A stretch of DNA of 64,000 bases, from assembly GCA_963693315.1 (NCBI GenBank), contig OY856187.1:79372796-79436795 (forward strand). Direction: 5' to 3'. Under the pieces are notes generated by a model that saw nothing but the letters and a program-made list of their open reading frames with translations, was not told the DNA's origin and did no database searches. Made by a program: the position numbers and the translations under genes. Each line of letters opens with the position of its first letter. Within the stretch, counting starts at the first letter, position 1. This document shows positions 42,907 to 55,984 of the stretch, piece by piece. This DNA is from Diogma glabrata. Lineage: Eukaryota; Arthropoda; Insecta; Diptera; Cylindrotomidae.

Positions 42907-43537
42907 TAAAAAAATTCTTTGTGGTTAAAAAGCCACAAGGACAATTTTTTTTTTAAATCAAAAGAACAGCAAAATCATCGAAGTTTATGATAAAATCGTA
43001 GATTTTTTGGAAATATCTCATAAAATATTCAGATTTTAAAAAAAAAAGTTATATAGACATTTTTGTACGAAACTTAATTTTCTACAACAAAGATACATAT
43101 CATTTTTTTCCTCAAACGTATAGTTGATGATATGTATTTTGAAAAATAACTTGTAAATTTTCGTAATTTATAAAAACATAAATAGATGACGATGACGAAA
43201 CAGTTCTAATTTTCTTCTTATGCTATAGAATAAAAAAATAATCGTGACAAGCAAAATCAAAATTATTACTTTTTCGTCAAAATTTTCATCATTTACTTTT
43301 ACAAGTTTCGAAGAATTTCAAGTTTTATTTCAAAATATCTCCAGAAATATTCGTTTTTAGGAAAAAATGACCAGGACCTTTTTTGTAGAAAATTATATTT
43401 CTTTCAAAAATGATTATCTGCATATTTTGTGAGATATTAACGATTTTATCAACAAATCAACTTCGATGATTTTGCGGCACGTGTTCTTTTGATTAAAAAA
43501 AATTGCCCTTGTGGTTTTTTGACCACAAAGAATTTTA
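42907..43537. mobile_element. Foldback element of about 630 bp
   Basis: The left end TTAAAAAAATTCTTTGTGG and the right end CCACAAAGAATTTTAA are inverted. The inverted identity continues inward for more than 100 bp on each side (CACAAGG-CAATTTTTT, ATCAAAAGAAC, AAAATCATCGAAGTT), with weaker similarity towards the middle. No transposase frame. Probably a non-autonomous DNA element. It abuts the RT fragment at 42632-42880. Confidence 0.75.
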
Positions 43538-43849
43538 AAAGAAAGAACAAAGAAAGACCACAAACGCTATGATTTACCGAAAATTAGAAAACAAAAATAA
43601 AAGAGAGGCTTCAATTATTATAAGTGCCTGGACTCCAATTATTATAAGTGCCTTGGCAGTCTTTATTTGCCATACTATTATCAACGACCACATTTTATTG
43701 AATTGTATCAAGTGCACTTCGAGCAATAATCTTTTCAACTGACTAAATATTATCCATTATTTTGGCTTTTCGTGTGTTTGCATCGTGTCACCCAGCATCC
43801 TATTGGTGTGGGTAGTCTCGTGACAAAAACGCATGGGATCTTGATGAAA

Positions 43850-44960
43850 TTTTAGTATATAATCCAGGTTCACTTAAAAATGGGACATCTGACTTCATTT
43901 AAAAATTGGACAAAATAGTAGAGGGCCTCCCAAAGACCTTTAAGTTTGAATCTTCAATAACTTCTACTCCTGGATTTAAATCGTATTGAAACTTGGTATA
44001 TAAGGTTTTAGTACTGATTCCAATATTTCTGCATACCAATTTCCGGTATGTCACTTGCGGTTAAATAGTTTTTTTTTTGCGGTGTTTATTCCTACTATAG
44101 CCTTCAGATACAAATAGATTTTCATGAAACTTTGGTTAAAGGTTTCAATCAATATTATAAAGATTTCATTAGATTTTGGGGTACATTGGATAAAGGGTTG
44201 GGGGTCCGCCATGCAACAGGTGATTTTTCTCGCTGTTTTTTATTACAATCGTTCGTGAATGAACTTTGATGACACTTAAAAAAGGTGCACACTTTAAAAA
44301 AGTAAAAGAGGTGATTAGTATTTGAATAATATTGAACAAAGTGGTGGGGTCTCCCGAGCACCTGTTTTTTTAAAGCTCAATAACCTTCTGTACCTAATAA
44401 TCGAAATGGAGGAAACGTGGTACATAAGCATTAAGTATGGTTTACAAAATTACAACAAATCTGAATACCAACTTCCGGTTTTTCACTTCCGTTTTTGTTT
44501 GTTGTAATTTTTTGCATTTTTTCAGTGTTTTTATGCGCACTACAGCTTACAATATTAAAGTGATTTATGATGAAACTTATTAAAAAGTTTTCAATTAGTG
44601 TGAAAAGATAAAGATCAAATTTGGGGCACATTAATCGAAGTGGCCGAGATCCACCATACAACCGCTGACTTTCTCACATTTTATTTGAAAGTTTATTGGG
44701 CAAATGACAAAGAACTGATTAGTTTTTGGACGACATTGAAATAAGTGATGGGGAGCATCCCGAGCACCTGTTTATTTTAAACTTCAATAACATCAGTTCC
44801 TGTTAATTGATTTTGATTAAACTTTTTATATATGTATTCTAAAAGTGTGATTTGCAACAGTTCTGCATTCCAACTTCCAGTTTGTTACTTCCGGTAAAAA
44901 AATTTGTACTTTTTCTATTCCTACAACAGAAAATATGTCTATTGGGATATAGACCAGTCA
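43850..44960 (-). repeat. Diverged inverted copies of the 629-bp satellite family
   Basis: CCAACTTCCGGTTTTTCACT-type phrases and GGTGGGG-CCCGAGCACCTG phrases recur here about twice. They are the reverse complement of landmarks in the array at 48945-52600. Copies are heavily diverged. Short frames here are by-products. Confidence 0.7.
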
Positions 44961-45463
44961 AATTAGCTTTTTTTGAGGACAAAATTAGTAACAGGATGAA
45001 AACTATTGGATAAATAAGACAATATTGCGCAAATGATGGGAAACATATATTAAAGGTAATCCGAGTTGCGGTGGTGAAATGGGGTGAGCTTTTAGGGGTA
45101 GAAAATTTTCATGATTTTCAGCGAAACTAGACCTTCTATCGAAAAAAGTTTAAAGCAAAAGTTGTAGGCAATAAAAAGATCTCTTACTTTTATACAAACC
45201 ATTTTTTCACATTACCTAAAATTTGCCGTGAAAATAGAAAAAACCAAGGAAAAAAGGGCTTTTCGTTTTTAATTTTTATCTCCCACAAAAAAATTTTTCT
45301 TTCCACACAATTTGGTGAAAACATACCTTATTATGTCCCTAATACGCTGTAATTTTTTGGAATCAAAATATTTATTTTTACGTTTGATTTTGATTTTAAA
45401 CCAAAAATATGACCTCATTTTCACACGAAAATTCACCTGTATAGAAAACAGTTTTTTCAAAAA

Positions 45464-45760
45464 AACATTAATCGTTATGTTTGTTGAAACGTCTACTTTT
45501 ATATGGTGTAAAAAGAAATAAACATTAACAGAACATAAACACGGAAACATTAAGCAGGAAATGCGAAAAACTTAACTTGAGTTTAAACTGAAAAAACTTG
45601 ATTTTAAAGAGTTATTTTTCAATAATTGTTTAAAAATGTTCATTATTTGTTAAAATTTACCGTCGAAATCCTTGAAAAATATAAACTTTTGCCATGGTAA
45701 TGTTAATTTTTTTACACCATCTTAAAATAGACGTTTCAACAAACATAACGATTAATTTTG
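45464..45760. repeat. Inverted repeat pair, ~50-bp arms
   Basis: 45464-45515 and 45706-45760 are reverse complements around landmarks TTAATCGTTATGTTTGTTGA and AAACGTCTA, with a spacer of about 190 bp. It directly abuts the larger inverted repeat beginning at 45757. Confidence 0.75.
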
Positions 45761-46372
45761 GATTTTTGAGATCAATTGAACTCAAGTAAGTAAAGAAGTA
45801 ATTGTAATTTTTTCAATTCAAAGGTATGGTTTGAAGTTTCTCAGAAAAAAAAACTCCAATTCTCATTTTTCGTGTTTCGGATGGGGTTCAAACCTACCCT
45901 CGTCAGTGCCCGGCTCGAATCCTTGGGCAGACACGCTATCGATTATGCCGTTGAGGCGATGACAATTTCAAAGTTGAAACTTCTTCATCACTTATTTATT
46001 TTTACTTAAGTTGAATTTTTCCACTGTCATTAGACTCCATATTATGGAAATGTTTTTACATTATATGGGATTTTTTGCATTAAATTTCTAGACAATACTT
46101 TGTGTGAATTCATAGAATGGAGAACATTTCTATTCTAACTAACTTTGAAAATGTCATCGCCTCAACGGCGTAATCGATAGCGTGTCTGCCCAAGGATTCG
46201 AGCCGGGTACTGACGAGGGTAGGTTCGAATCCTATCCGAAACACGAAAAATGTGAATTGGAGTTTTTTTTTCTAAGAAACTTCAAACCATACCTTTGAAG
46301 TGAAAAAATTCCAATTACTTCTTTACTTACTTGAGTTTAATTGATCTCAAAAATCCAAAATAAATTTAAATT
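45757..46372. mobile_element. Large inverted repeat with tRNA-like arms
   Basis: Two arms of about 220 bp (45757-45978, 46141-46372) in inverted orientation around a 162-bp spacer. Each arm carries a tRNA-like stretch; in the right arm, on plus, at about 46152-46245: an A-box-like GGCGTAATCGATAGCG and a perfect B box GGTTCGAATCC. The arms differ by a small number of substitutions. Likely origin: two head-to-head copies of a tRNA-derived SINE, or a foldback element that carries it. No protein gene is present. Confidence 0.7.
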
Positions 46373-48209
46373 CCCTTAATGTAGTCTAATATTAATATAT
46401 ATTAGGACTACAAATTGACCAAGTGTCAGCCATTGATTTCACATTGATTGGAAACAATCAATAATGACTATACAATCGTGATTCGTGACTTGATGTTAAT
46501 TAGAACGGAAATGTTCCCGCCCTCTAGCGCTCACATCGATACTATTTCCATCACGCGATAAAAATTATTTGAAAGTGCATATTTCAAACTAAATTTATAA
46601 AATAAATTAAAAAACAAAACGTGTCATACAATCCAAAAACATGATTTTAAACTTTAAAACCTCAAAATAAGGGAGAAAACTCCCCCCAAAAATTTTTTTA
46701 ATATTTTTATCGTATTCTACGGAAAAAATTCTAACGAACTAATATATTTCTAAAAAATTTTTATACGCGTTAAACTGCCTACAAAATAAAAACGTTTGTC
46801 GTTCACGAAAAAAATTCAAATATGTGACCGTCACCGACGGCAAAGGGGTTGGCCAAAAAATCCAAAAAAATTACGAAATCGTTTTCTAATGGAGTACTAT
46901 CAACTCCCAAAATTTGGGCAAAAATGAATTTTTGGTTGTCCCACTTCACGTGGAATGCCCCATATACAAATTGTTGAATGCACAATGCACATACAATTTT
47001 ACACATGGAGGGATCAGTTTTTATTGATTTCGTAATTTTTTTTAGGATAGATAGATAGATATACCCTATTTGGGCTTAACCTAATTCATTCTAATCTGGC
47101 ATTTACTACTAGGAATGAGATAGGTCTTCGCAGTCCGGGCTGGATCAGGACAGAAAAAAGGTTATCTTAATAATGAAATCAGCCATTTTATTTCTGGTAG
47201 GTGCCGGATGAAAATACCATATTACGTCTTACCTTATTACACTCTGATCCGTCCCAGCTTAAAATACAGCATGTCTGAACAAAAAGCTAGTCATAAAGTA
47301 CCTGTAAAATTTTTGATTCGCCAACATGTTTCGCATTAACAAAAACACAAATTACATATATCATTGCCTAGCCACAATTTATTTCATAATTTATGTATAT
47401 AAATCTCTTACTTAATTTTTATTATAATCAAGAAATTTTCTTGTATAATTTAAAAATATTCCATCTTCAAACAGGAAAACTCAATTATACAATACATACT
47501 TGCCATAAATTTCAAATGTTATTTCTGTTAAAACAGATATTTTAAGTTATAAGAAAAATTATAATTATCATAATTTTCCGCTAATATAATTGCAATCTTT
47601 TTGTGTGTATATTTTTCTCTTAAATGAAAAAATTATTTATTTAAATCAATTTGATAAATATTTGTTCAAATGAGATGAAGAATAAATACGTTGATGTATG
47701 GAATATGGTTTTTGGATGTTTATTTCTAAGAAAAAAGTTGAAGGTTTTTCTTTTATGTGTACATATTTTAATTTTTAACAAATAATTTCTTTTATTTTTA
47801 GAAATTTTATTTTTATGTACATATACATTTATTTCTATCAACACGTTAATTAGTTTAATAAATTTATGATTTTTTTTAGCTTCTACGTCGAATAAAAATT
47901 TCATTTTAATTAATTTATTTTTAATTTTATATTTCATAGTGTTTGGAAAAGTTAAAACCCAACGATATAAACTTAGTTTCGAGGAGTTGGAAATAGAGAA
48001 GAAATTTGTGTTAAAGATTAACACATTATTTTAATGATTTAGCGAATCACCGTTTTTAAAGAATCTTGGTATCATCCCAACTTTCTTTTGAAAAATGTTT
48101 GTCAGTGCATTATTTTATGTCACTACATTCTTCATTTATCAATCTTTTTGGTAAGCCTTTGATGATTAGTTGGGCAATGATAAATCGAAATAATTTTGTG
48201 CGTACTTTT
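46373..48209. other. AT-rich intergenic DNA
   Basis: No gene supported. A frame at 47641-48024 on minus is K/N/F/I-rich low-complexity translation and is not believed. A short TAGA run lies at about 47047-47061. Confidence 0.5.
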
Positions 48210-48560
48210 CGAAAGCAATTAGATTGGTAATAGCCCAAGACGGGAGACCGATGACTATTATGCTACTTGCTTGAGGAATTTTCCAAAAAGTTAGGAGAAT
48301 TTATCACCGGTCGAGGGAAATTCGTGTAGACATTTTTTGCCAACATAACTAAATAATTGAAACAATTATATTTTAACTAAAAAATTTAAGATATTTATTA
48401 ATTTGTAATTAATTAATAATTTATTATTAATTTCTATTTCTGTAAAAAAGAAATATTCAGTATTAATTTCCTAAGGACGGTGATAATTCGAAATAATTTT
48501 GGCCATTATCAGTGGCACAATTGAGGGGAATTCGTTTAGAAAATTGTTTGGCATCTAATG
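48210..48560. repeat. Dispersed AT-rich repeat, copy A
   Basis: Shares the phrase ACATTTATTAATTT / CATATTTCTGTAAA / AAATATTC...TGATAATT with 55455-55785 and 57715-57860, and an ACCGGTCGAGG phrase with the 55.7-kb copy. Diverged. The family is not recognised. Confidence 0.65.
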
Positions 48561-48944
48561 GTAACCAATTTAATTTTTGATTTCCTTTTGTTTTATACAA
48601 TCTACGTTGATTATTTTTATTTATTCTGGCCTACTAAAAATCCATCGAGGCGTCAAACAAAATTAGTATTATCAAAAATTAAAAATAAACAAACAACCAG
48701 AAGAATATTGTAAATGGCAGATATCTTCACTATGAAAATTATTTTACAAGAAAAAAAATATTGCGACGCTGATGCATAGGCTGACTTCACCACAGCTCTG
48801 GAAACATAGTGTACTGGATATATAATGAGCTAATATCCATAAAATACTTTAATTAAAAGCTAACCAATATTATGGACTTCGTAGTTCTAATAATAAAAAT
48901 ATTAAAGCAGGCAGTAGTATCCCAACAAACATAAATTCTGTTGT

Positions 48945-51900
48945 ACGAGAAAAAGTAAAAAAAATTTTATCAGAAGTGACAAAGCGGAAGTTAGGATGCA
49001 GAACTGTTGTAAACCGTACTAAATGTGTATGTACCAAATTTCATCCAACTCGATTATCAGGTACAGAAGCTATTGAGCTTCCAGAATAACAGGTGCTTGG
49101 AGGACCCCCTACCACTTTGTTCACTATCACTAAAAAAACTAATCAGTTCCTTGCCATACATATTTGCATCTTTTTGCAAAGTGTAATCAAAATTACTTAA
49201 CGAACGAATGTTGTTTGCTTCCAACAAACACTAATTGGAACCCTATTCCATAAGTTTCATCATAATCACTTCGTTATTGTAGGCTGTAGTGTGCATAAAG
49301 ACACTGACAAAACTTTAAAAAAGTACAAAACATTTTTTTTTACCAGAAGTAAAAAACCGGAAGCTGGGATGCAGAACTATTTTAAACCGTACTACACACT
49401 CATGTACCAAGTTTCATCCAATTCGCTTATCAGGTACAGAAGTTATAGAGCTTTCAAAAAAACAGGTGCTCCAGGGACCCCCCACCACTTTGTTCACTAT
49501 CGCTCAAAAACTAATCAGTTCTTTGCCATACATGTTTGCATCTTTTTCCAAAGTGTCATCAAAATTCGTTCACGAACGAATGCTGTGTGCTCCCAACAAA
49601 CATTGAAAAAAGTGTGACACATTAAACAGGTGTTCGGGAGGACCCCCACCACTTATTCCAATATTATCCAAAAACTAATCAGTTCTTTGTTACTTAAGTC
49701 TCCATCATTTTCCAAAGTGTCATTAAAATAAATTAATGAACGAAGTCTGTATCCTCCCAACAAACTTAAAAAACAAAGTGTGAAAAGTCAGCATTTGTAT
49801 GGTAGACCTCCCACCACTTTGATCAATGTGTCCCAAAACATGATAATTATCTTTTCACACTAATTGGAACCCTATTCCATAAGTTTCATCATAATCACTT
49901 CATTATTGTAGGCTGTAGTGTGCATAAAGACACTGAAAAAACTTCAAAAAAGTAAAAAAAAAATTTTTTTACCGGAAGTGAAAAACCGGAAGTTGGGATG
50001 CAGAACTATTTTAAACCGTACTACATACTCATGTACCAAGTTTCATCCAATTCGCTTATCACGTACAGAAGTTATAGAGCTTTCAAAAAAACAGGTGCTC
50101 CAGGGACCCCCCACCACTTTGTCCACTATCGCTCAAAAACTAATCAGTTCTTTGCCATACATGTTTGCATCTTTTTTCAAAGTGTCTTCAAAATTCGTTC
50201 ACGGACGAATGCTGTGTGCTCCCAACAAACATTGAAAAAAGTGTGACACATTAAACAGGTGTTCGGGAGGACCCCCACCACTTATTCCAATATTATCCAA
50301 AAACTAATCAGTTCTTTGTTACTTAAGTTTCCATCTTTTTCCAAAGTGTCATTAAAATTGAATAATGAATGAAGTCTGTATGCTCCCAACAAACTTAAAA
50401 AACAAAGTGTGAAAAGTCAGCATTTGTATGGTAGACCCCCCACCACTTTGATCAATGTGTCCCAAAACATGATAATTATCTTTTCACACTAATTGAAACT
50501 CTATTCCATAAGTTTCATTATAATCACTTCATTATTGTAGGCTGTAGTGTGCATAAAGACACTGAAAAAACTTCAAAAGAGTAAAAAAAAATTTTTTTTA
50601 CCGGAAGTGAAAAACCAGAAGTTGGGATGCAGAACTATTTTAAACCGTACTACATACTCATATACCAAGTTTCATCCAATTCGCTTATCACGTACAGAAG
50701 TTATAGAGCTTTCAAAAAAACAGGTGCTCCAGGGACCCCCCACCACTTTGTTCACTATCGCTCAAAAACTAATCAGTTCTTTGCCATACATGTTTGCATC
50801 TTTTTCCAAAGTGTCATCAAAATTCGTTCACGGACGAATGCTGTGTGCTCCCAACAAACATTGAAAAAAGTGTGACACATTAAACAGGTGTTCGGGAGGA
50901 CCCCCACCACTTATTCCAATATTATCCAAAAACTAATCAGTTCTTTGTCACTTAAGTCTCCATCTTTTTCCAAAGTGTCATTAAAATTGAATAATGAATG
51001 AAGTCTGTATGCTCCCAACAAACTTAAAAAACAAAGTGTGAAAAGTCAGCATTTGGATGGTAGACCCCCCACCACTTTGATCAATGTGTCCCAAAACATG
51101 GTAATTATCTTTTCACACTAATTGAAACCCTATTCCATAAGTTTCATTATAATCACTTCATTATTGTAGGCTGTAGTGTGCATAAAGACACTGAAAAAAC
51201 TTCAAAAAAGTACAAAAAAATTTTTTTTACCGGAAGTGAAAAACCGGAAGTTGGGATGCAGAACTATTTTAAACCGTATTACATACTCATGTACCAAGTT
51301 TCATCCAATTCGCTTATCGGGTACAGAAGTTATAGAGCTTTCAAAAAAACAGGTGCTCCAGGGACCCCCCACCACTTTGTTCACTATCGCTCAAAAACTA
51401 ATCAGTTCTTTGCCATAAATGTTTGCATCTTTTTCCAAAGTTTCATCAAAATTCATTCACGAATGAATGTTTTATGCTCCCAACAAACATTGAAAAAAGT
51501 GTGACACATTAAACAGGTGTTCGGGAGGACCCCCACCACTTATTCCAATATTATCCAAAAACTAATCAGTTCTTTGTCACTTAAGTCTCCATCTTTTTCC
51601 AAAGTGTCATTAAAATTGAATAATGAATGAAGTCTGTATGCTCCCAACAAACTTAAAAAACAAAGTGTGAAAAGTCAGCATTTGGATGGTAGACCCCCCA
51701 CCACTTTGATCAATGTGTCCCAAAACATGGTAATTATCTTTTCACACTAATTGGAACCCTATTCCATAAGTTTCATCATAATCACTTCATTATTGTAGGC
51801 TGTAGTGTGCATAAAGACACTGAAAAAACTTCAAAAAAGTACAAAAAAATTTTTTTTACCGGAAGTGAAAAACCGGAAGTTGGGATGCAGAACTATTTTA

Positions 51901-52600
51901 AACCGTATTACATACTCATGTACCAAGTTTCATCCAATTCGCTTATCGGGTACAGAAGTTATAGAGCTTTCAAAAAAACAGGTGCTCCAGGGACCCCCCA
52001 CCACTTTGTTCACTATCGCTCAAAAACTAATCAGTTCTTTGTCATACATGTTTGCATCTTTTTCCAAAGTGTCATCAAAATTCATTCACGAATGAATGTT
52101 TTATGCTCCCAACAAACATAAAAGCTTTGTGGAAAAAACCACCTGTTGTATGGTGGACCCCCCAACCCTTTATCCAATGTGCTCCAAAAGCTGAAAAAAT
52201 CTTTCTCATGTTATTTAAAAGCTTTTCGCAACGTTTCATGAAAATCGATTGGTAATTGTAGGCTACAGTAGGGATAAACACCTGAAAAAAAAACTTTTTA
52301 ACCGGAAGTGACAAACCGGAAGTTGGTATGCAGAAGTATTGGAAACAGTATTAAAACCTTATATACTAAGTTTCAATAAGATCATAGCTCGGGATCAAAA
52401 GTTATTCAAGATTTAAACTTAGAGGTGTTCGGGAGACCCCCCGCCATTTTGTCCAAATTTAAAATGAATTCAGATCTTCTATTTTCAAGTGAACCTGTAT
52501 CATTTGCCAAAGTTTCATCAAGATCCTATGCAGAAAACTCACCCAACCACCCACCCACCCACCCACCCACCCACCCACCCACCCACCCACACACAGACGT
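48945..52600 (+). repeat. 629-bp higher-order tandem array
   Basis: Unit starts (GTAGGCTGTAGTGTGC) at 49279, 49908, 50537, 51166 and 51795 give four full units of exactly 629 bp and a fifth cut at about 52121. A diverged partial unit lies on each side (48945-49278, 52122-52600). Each unit is itself built of about three ~160-bp sub-repeats sharing CACCACTT, AAAAACTAATCAGTTCTTTG and CTCCCAACAAAC. Neighbouring full units are almost identical. The array makes recurring ~80-108-residue frames in two phases, which I do not regard as genes. Confidence 0.93.
52540..52591. repeat. (CACC)n microsatellite
   Basis: About twelve tetranucleotide repeats at the right edge of the 629-bp array. Confidence 0.95.
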
Positions 52601-52772
52601 ACACCAAAATTTTTATTGGCTATTTGGGTAGAGGATGGTCCAAAACAAAAGAAAAAACAAAATTTGGGGTATGTAAGATTTTTTTTTTCACGATAGATTG
52701 CATTACTTCACACAATTTAAAATTGTGGTGAAGTAAAAAAGTCAGACAAGTGCGAATAAAATTCGCTCGTCA

Positions 52773-55449
52773 AGGGTTCCGTGAATGTAAAAGAACACAA
52801 TATCAAAAATTATTGACAAAATTTGTGTTGTGTCCTTATATTTTCAGACCATAGACACATAACAAAATAAATGTTAAATTGTAAATGTCAATAGTAAATT
52901 ACAATCAAATCTACATTGATCAAAAATGGCAAAAAAAATGTAATTCAGGTTAAATATTATCCATAGATGTTTTTGGTAACTTAAAAAAAATTCAATTACA
53001 CCAGCTTGTAAATGGATTAAATTTGATAATTTTTTCGGTCAATCGAGTGTTGAACTTTAGGGGGGGGGGGGGGGGGGGGGTGTGGAAAGGCTACATACTA
53101 AAAATTTTTTTTTTTCAATAACATAAAAACTCTGCATTGCAAAATTCTAAAAAAAATTGTAACATTTCTTAAATTAAGTGCTCTTTCATATGACACTCAT
53201 TTGGGTCAAAAATGTTTTTTTCCCTCCCCACACCCAACCCATAAACACACAGAAATACAATTATTTGAGTCTTCGATATGATTTTCATTCAAAACTTACC
53301 AATATTCCTGTCTCTGTGAATATTTTCAAATTTTTCAGTCAGTCATCGTCGAAACGTAGGCGGCGGCACGATCTGAATTTTGCCCTTTCTTATCCATAAC
53401 TCAAAAACCGTGCTGTAGTTTTCATACAAAACTTACCAAATTTCCTAACTCTGTGAAATTTTTCAAATTTTTCTGTCATTGAGTGTCGAAACGTATGGAG
53501 GGGGGGGGGGGACGGTCTGAATTTTGCACTTTTTCGACAATAACTCAAAAACTGGACACCGAAAAATTCTAAAAAAATTGAGACGAATTCCAAATTAGAT
53601 GTTCTTTCAAATGGCACCCCACTCGCTTGGGTCAAAAAAAAATTTTTTTTACCCCCTCTACCCCGGTCCTCTAAACACACAGAAATATAATTATTGGAGA
53701 CTTCGCTATAGTTTTCGTACAAAATTTAGCAAATTTCCTAACTCTGTGAATTTTTTCAAATTTTTCTGTAAATCAGTGTCGAAACGTATGGGGGGGGGAA
53801 CGGTTTGGATTTTGCACTTTTTTGACAATAACTCAAAAACTGTGCATCGCAAAATTCTAAAAAAAATTGCAACGAATTCTAAATTAGGTTCTCTATCAAA
53901 TGACACCCCACTCGCTTGGGTCAAAAAAAGTTTTTTTTTACCCCCCCTACCCCGGTCCTCTAAACACACAGAAATATAATTATTGGAGACTTCGCTATAG
54001 TTTTCGTACAAAATTTACCAAATTTCCTAAAACTGTGAATTTTTACAAATTTTTCTGTTAATCAGTGTCGAAACGTATGGGGGGAACGGTCTGAGTTTTG
54101 CACTGTTTTGACAATATCTCAAAAACTGGGCACCGCAAAATTCTAAAAAAAACTGCAACGATTTCCAAATTAGATGCTCTTTCAAATGACACCCCACTCG
54201 CTTGGGTAAAAAAAAGTTTTTTTTTACCCCCTCTACCCCGGTCCTCTAAACACACAAATATAATTATTGGAGACTTCGCTATAGTTTTCGTACAAAATTT
54301 TGCAAATTTCCTAACTCTGTGAATTTTTACAAATTTTTCTGTCAATCAGTGTCGAAACGCATGGGGGGGGGGAAACGGTCAGGACTTTGCACTTTTTCGA
54401 CAATATCTCAAAAACTGGGCACCGCAAAATTCTAAAAAAAACTGCAACGAATTCCAAATTAGGTGCTCTATCAAATGACACCCCACTCGCTTGGGTAAAA
54501 AAAAGTTTTTTTTTACCTCCTCTACCCCGGTCCTCTAAACACACAGAAATATAATTATTGGAGACTTCGCTATAGTTTTGGTACAAAATTTAGCAAATTT
54601 CCTAACTGTGAATTTTTACAAATTTTTCTGTCAATCAGTGTCGAAACGCATGGGGGGGGGGGGGAACGGTCAGGACTTTGCACTTTTTCGACAATAACTC
54701 AAAAACTGGCTGACGCAAAATTCTAAAAAAAATTGCAACGAATTCTAAATTAGATGTTCTTTCAAATGACACCCCACTCGCTTGGGTAAAAAAAAGTTTT
54801 TTTTTACCCCCTCTACTCCGGTCCTCTAAACACACAGAAATATAATTATTGGAGGCTCCGCTATAGTTTTTGTACAAAATTTACCAAATTTCCTAACTCT
54901 GTGAATTTTTACAAATTTTTCTGTCAATCAGTGTCGAAACGTAGGTGGGGGGAACGGTCTGAAAGTTGCACTTTTTTGAAAATAACTCAAAAACTGTGCA
55001 TCGCAAAATTCTAAAAAAATTGTTTTGTTTTCTAAATAAAGTGCTCTTTCAAATGACACCCCACTTGACCCCTTTTTAAATAGTGTTTTTACCCCTCCTC
55101 ATATCCACCCCCTTAATAAATCTAAGTATGGAAATATGACACTTTTTTATATTGTTTATTAAAAACGTACTTAATTTTTCTATCATTCCAAGTACATTTG
55201 AAAATTTTCGATCAGATAGGTTCGGAGCTAATCGAAGTAAGAAAACGCGAAAAAAACGTCATTATTCAAAATTATACAAAAAATGGTGAGGTGTAAAATT
55301 CCAAAATAAATTTTTATGGAATACTGAAATGAAGCCCTTTCATATGATACCCTACTTGAATCTATAAAAAAATGTATTTTCTCAAAGGTCTCAACAGGTC
55401 AACACGTTTTACTCTCACCAATAGTGTTCCGTATAAAAAACGGAACCCT
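52773..55449. repeat. ~288-bp tandem array within AGGGTTCCG / CGGAACCCT ends
   Basis: About six units between 53160 and 55080 marked by CACCCCACTCGCTTGGGT at about 53615, 53904, 54190, 54479 and 54769 (spacing 286-290 bp), each with a run of 5-11 G (variable) and an ACCCC-CTAC-CCGGTCCTCT box. A 21-G run lies at 53060-53080. Short inverted ends AGGGTTCCG (52773-52781) and CGGAACCCT (55441-55449) bracket it. Whether they are true transposon termini is unproven; no target duplication was found. Confidence 0.8.
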
Positions 55450-55454
55450 AAAAA

Positions 55455-55785
55455 TTGGATTCATCAAGAAATATTATTTTAAGACATTTATTAATTTCTA
55501 ATTCTATTAATTCATATTTTTGTAAAAATAAAAATAAAATATTCATTATAATTGCCCGTACTGATAATAATGATAATAATTGTCCGATTACTATTATTTT
55601 TTTAATTGAAATGTGATTGATCAAATTGACTGATGTAATTACATTTAAGTTAATTCCCTTGGGTTAAATTCAAATAAAAGTAAAGTAAAAAAATTTTTGT
55701 AAATATATGGATTAGTTATCAATGCCACTTGCTTGAGAATTTTTCAAAAAAACTGTAACAATTTATAACCGGTCGAGGAAATGCT
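55455..55785. repeat. Dispersed AT-rich repeat, copy B
   Basis: Same family as 48210-48560; followed immediately by copy 2 of the 39.1-kb dispersed repeat, suggesting that they form one larger element here. Confidence 0.6.
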
Positions 55786-55796
55786 TTTAAAAACAG

Positions 55797-55885
55797 TTAC
55801 AAAATGTGTCACAACAACACAAGGATACCTTTTAAGACCTATTTCCCACAACAATATGCATACTGAGGTGATGGTGGACGCTTTT
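55797..55885 (+). repeat. Dispersed repeat, copy 2
   Basis: Partner of 39103-39195. A 69-residue frame (55781-55990) covers it. It resembles nothing I recognise. Confidence 0.75.
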
Positions 55886-55984
55886 TTAAATGTTTATGGA
55901 TTGAAGGCAGTCGAGACTATTGATTCAGGCAAAGCATTCCATTTGCACGATGAACGTACAAAGAAGTCCCTTTGCATTTTGTTA

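Noticed and set aside
47641..48024. 127-residue minus-strand frame
   Set aside because: It is a K/N/I/F-rich translation typical of AT-rich non-coding DNA.
49291..52121. Recurring open frames of 80-108 codons in the 629-bp array
   Set aside because: They repeat because the DNA unit repeats, two phases are open at once, and there is no family resemblance or start context.
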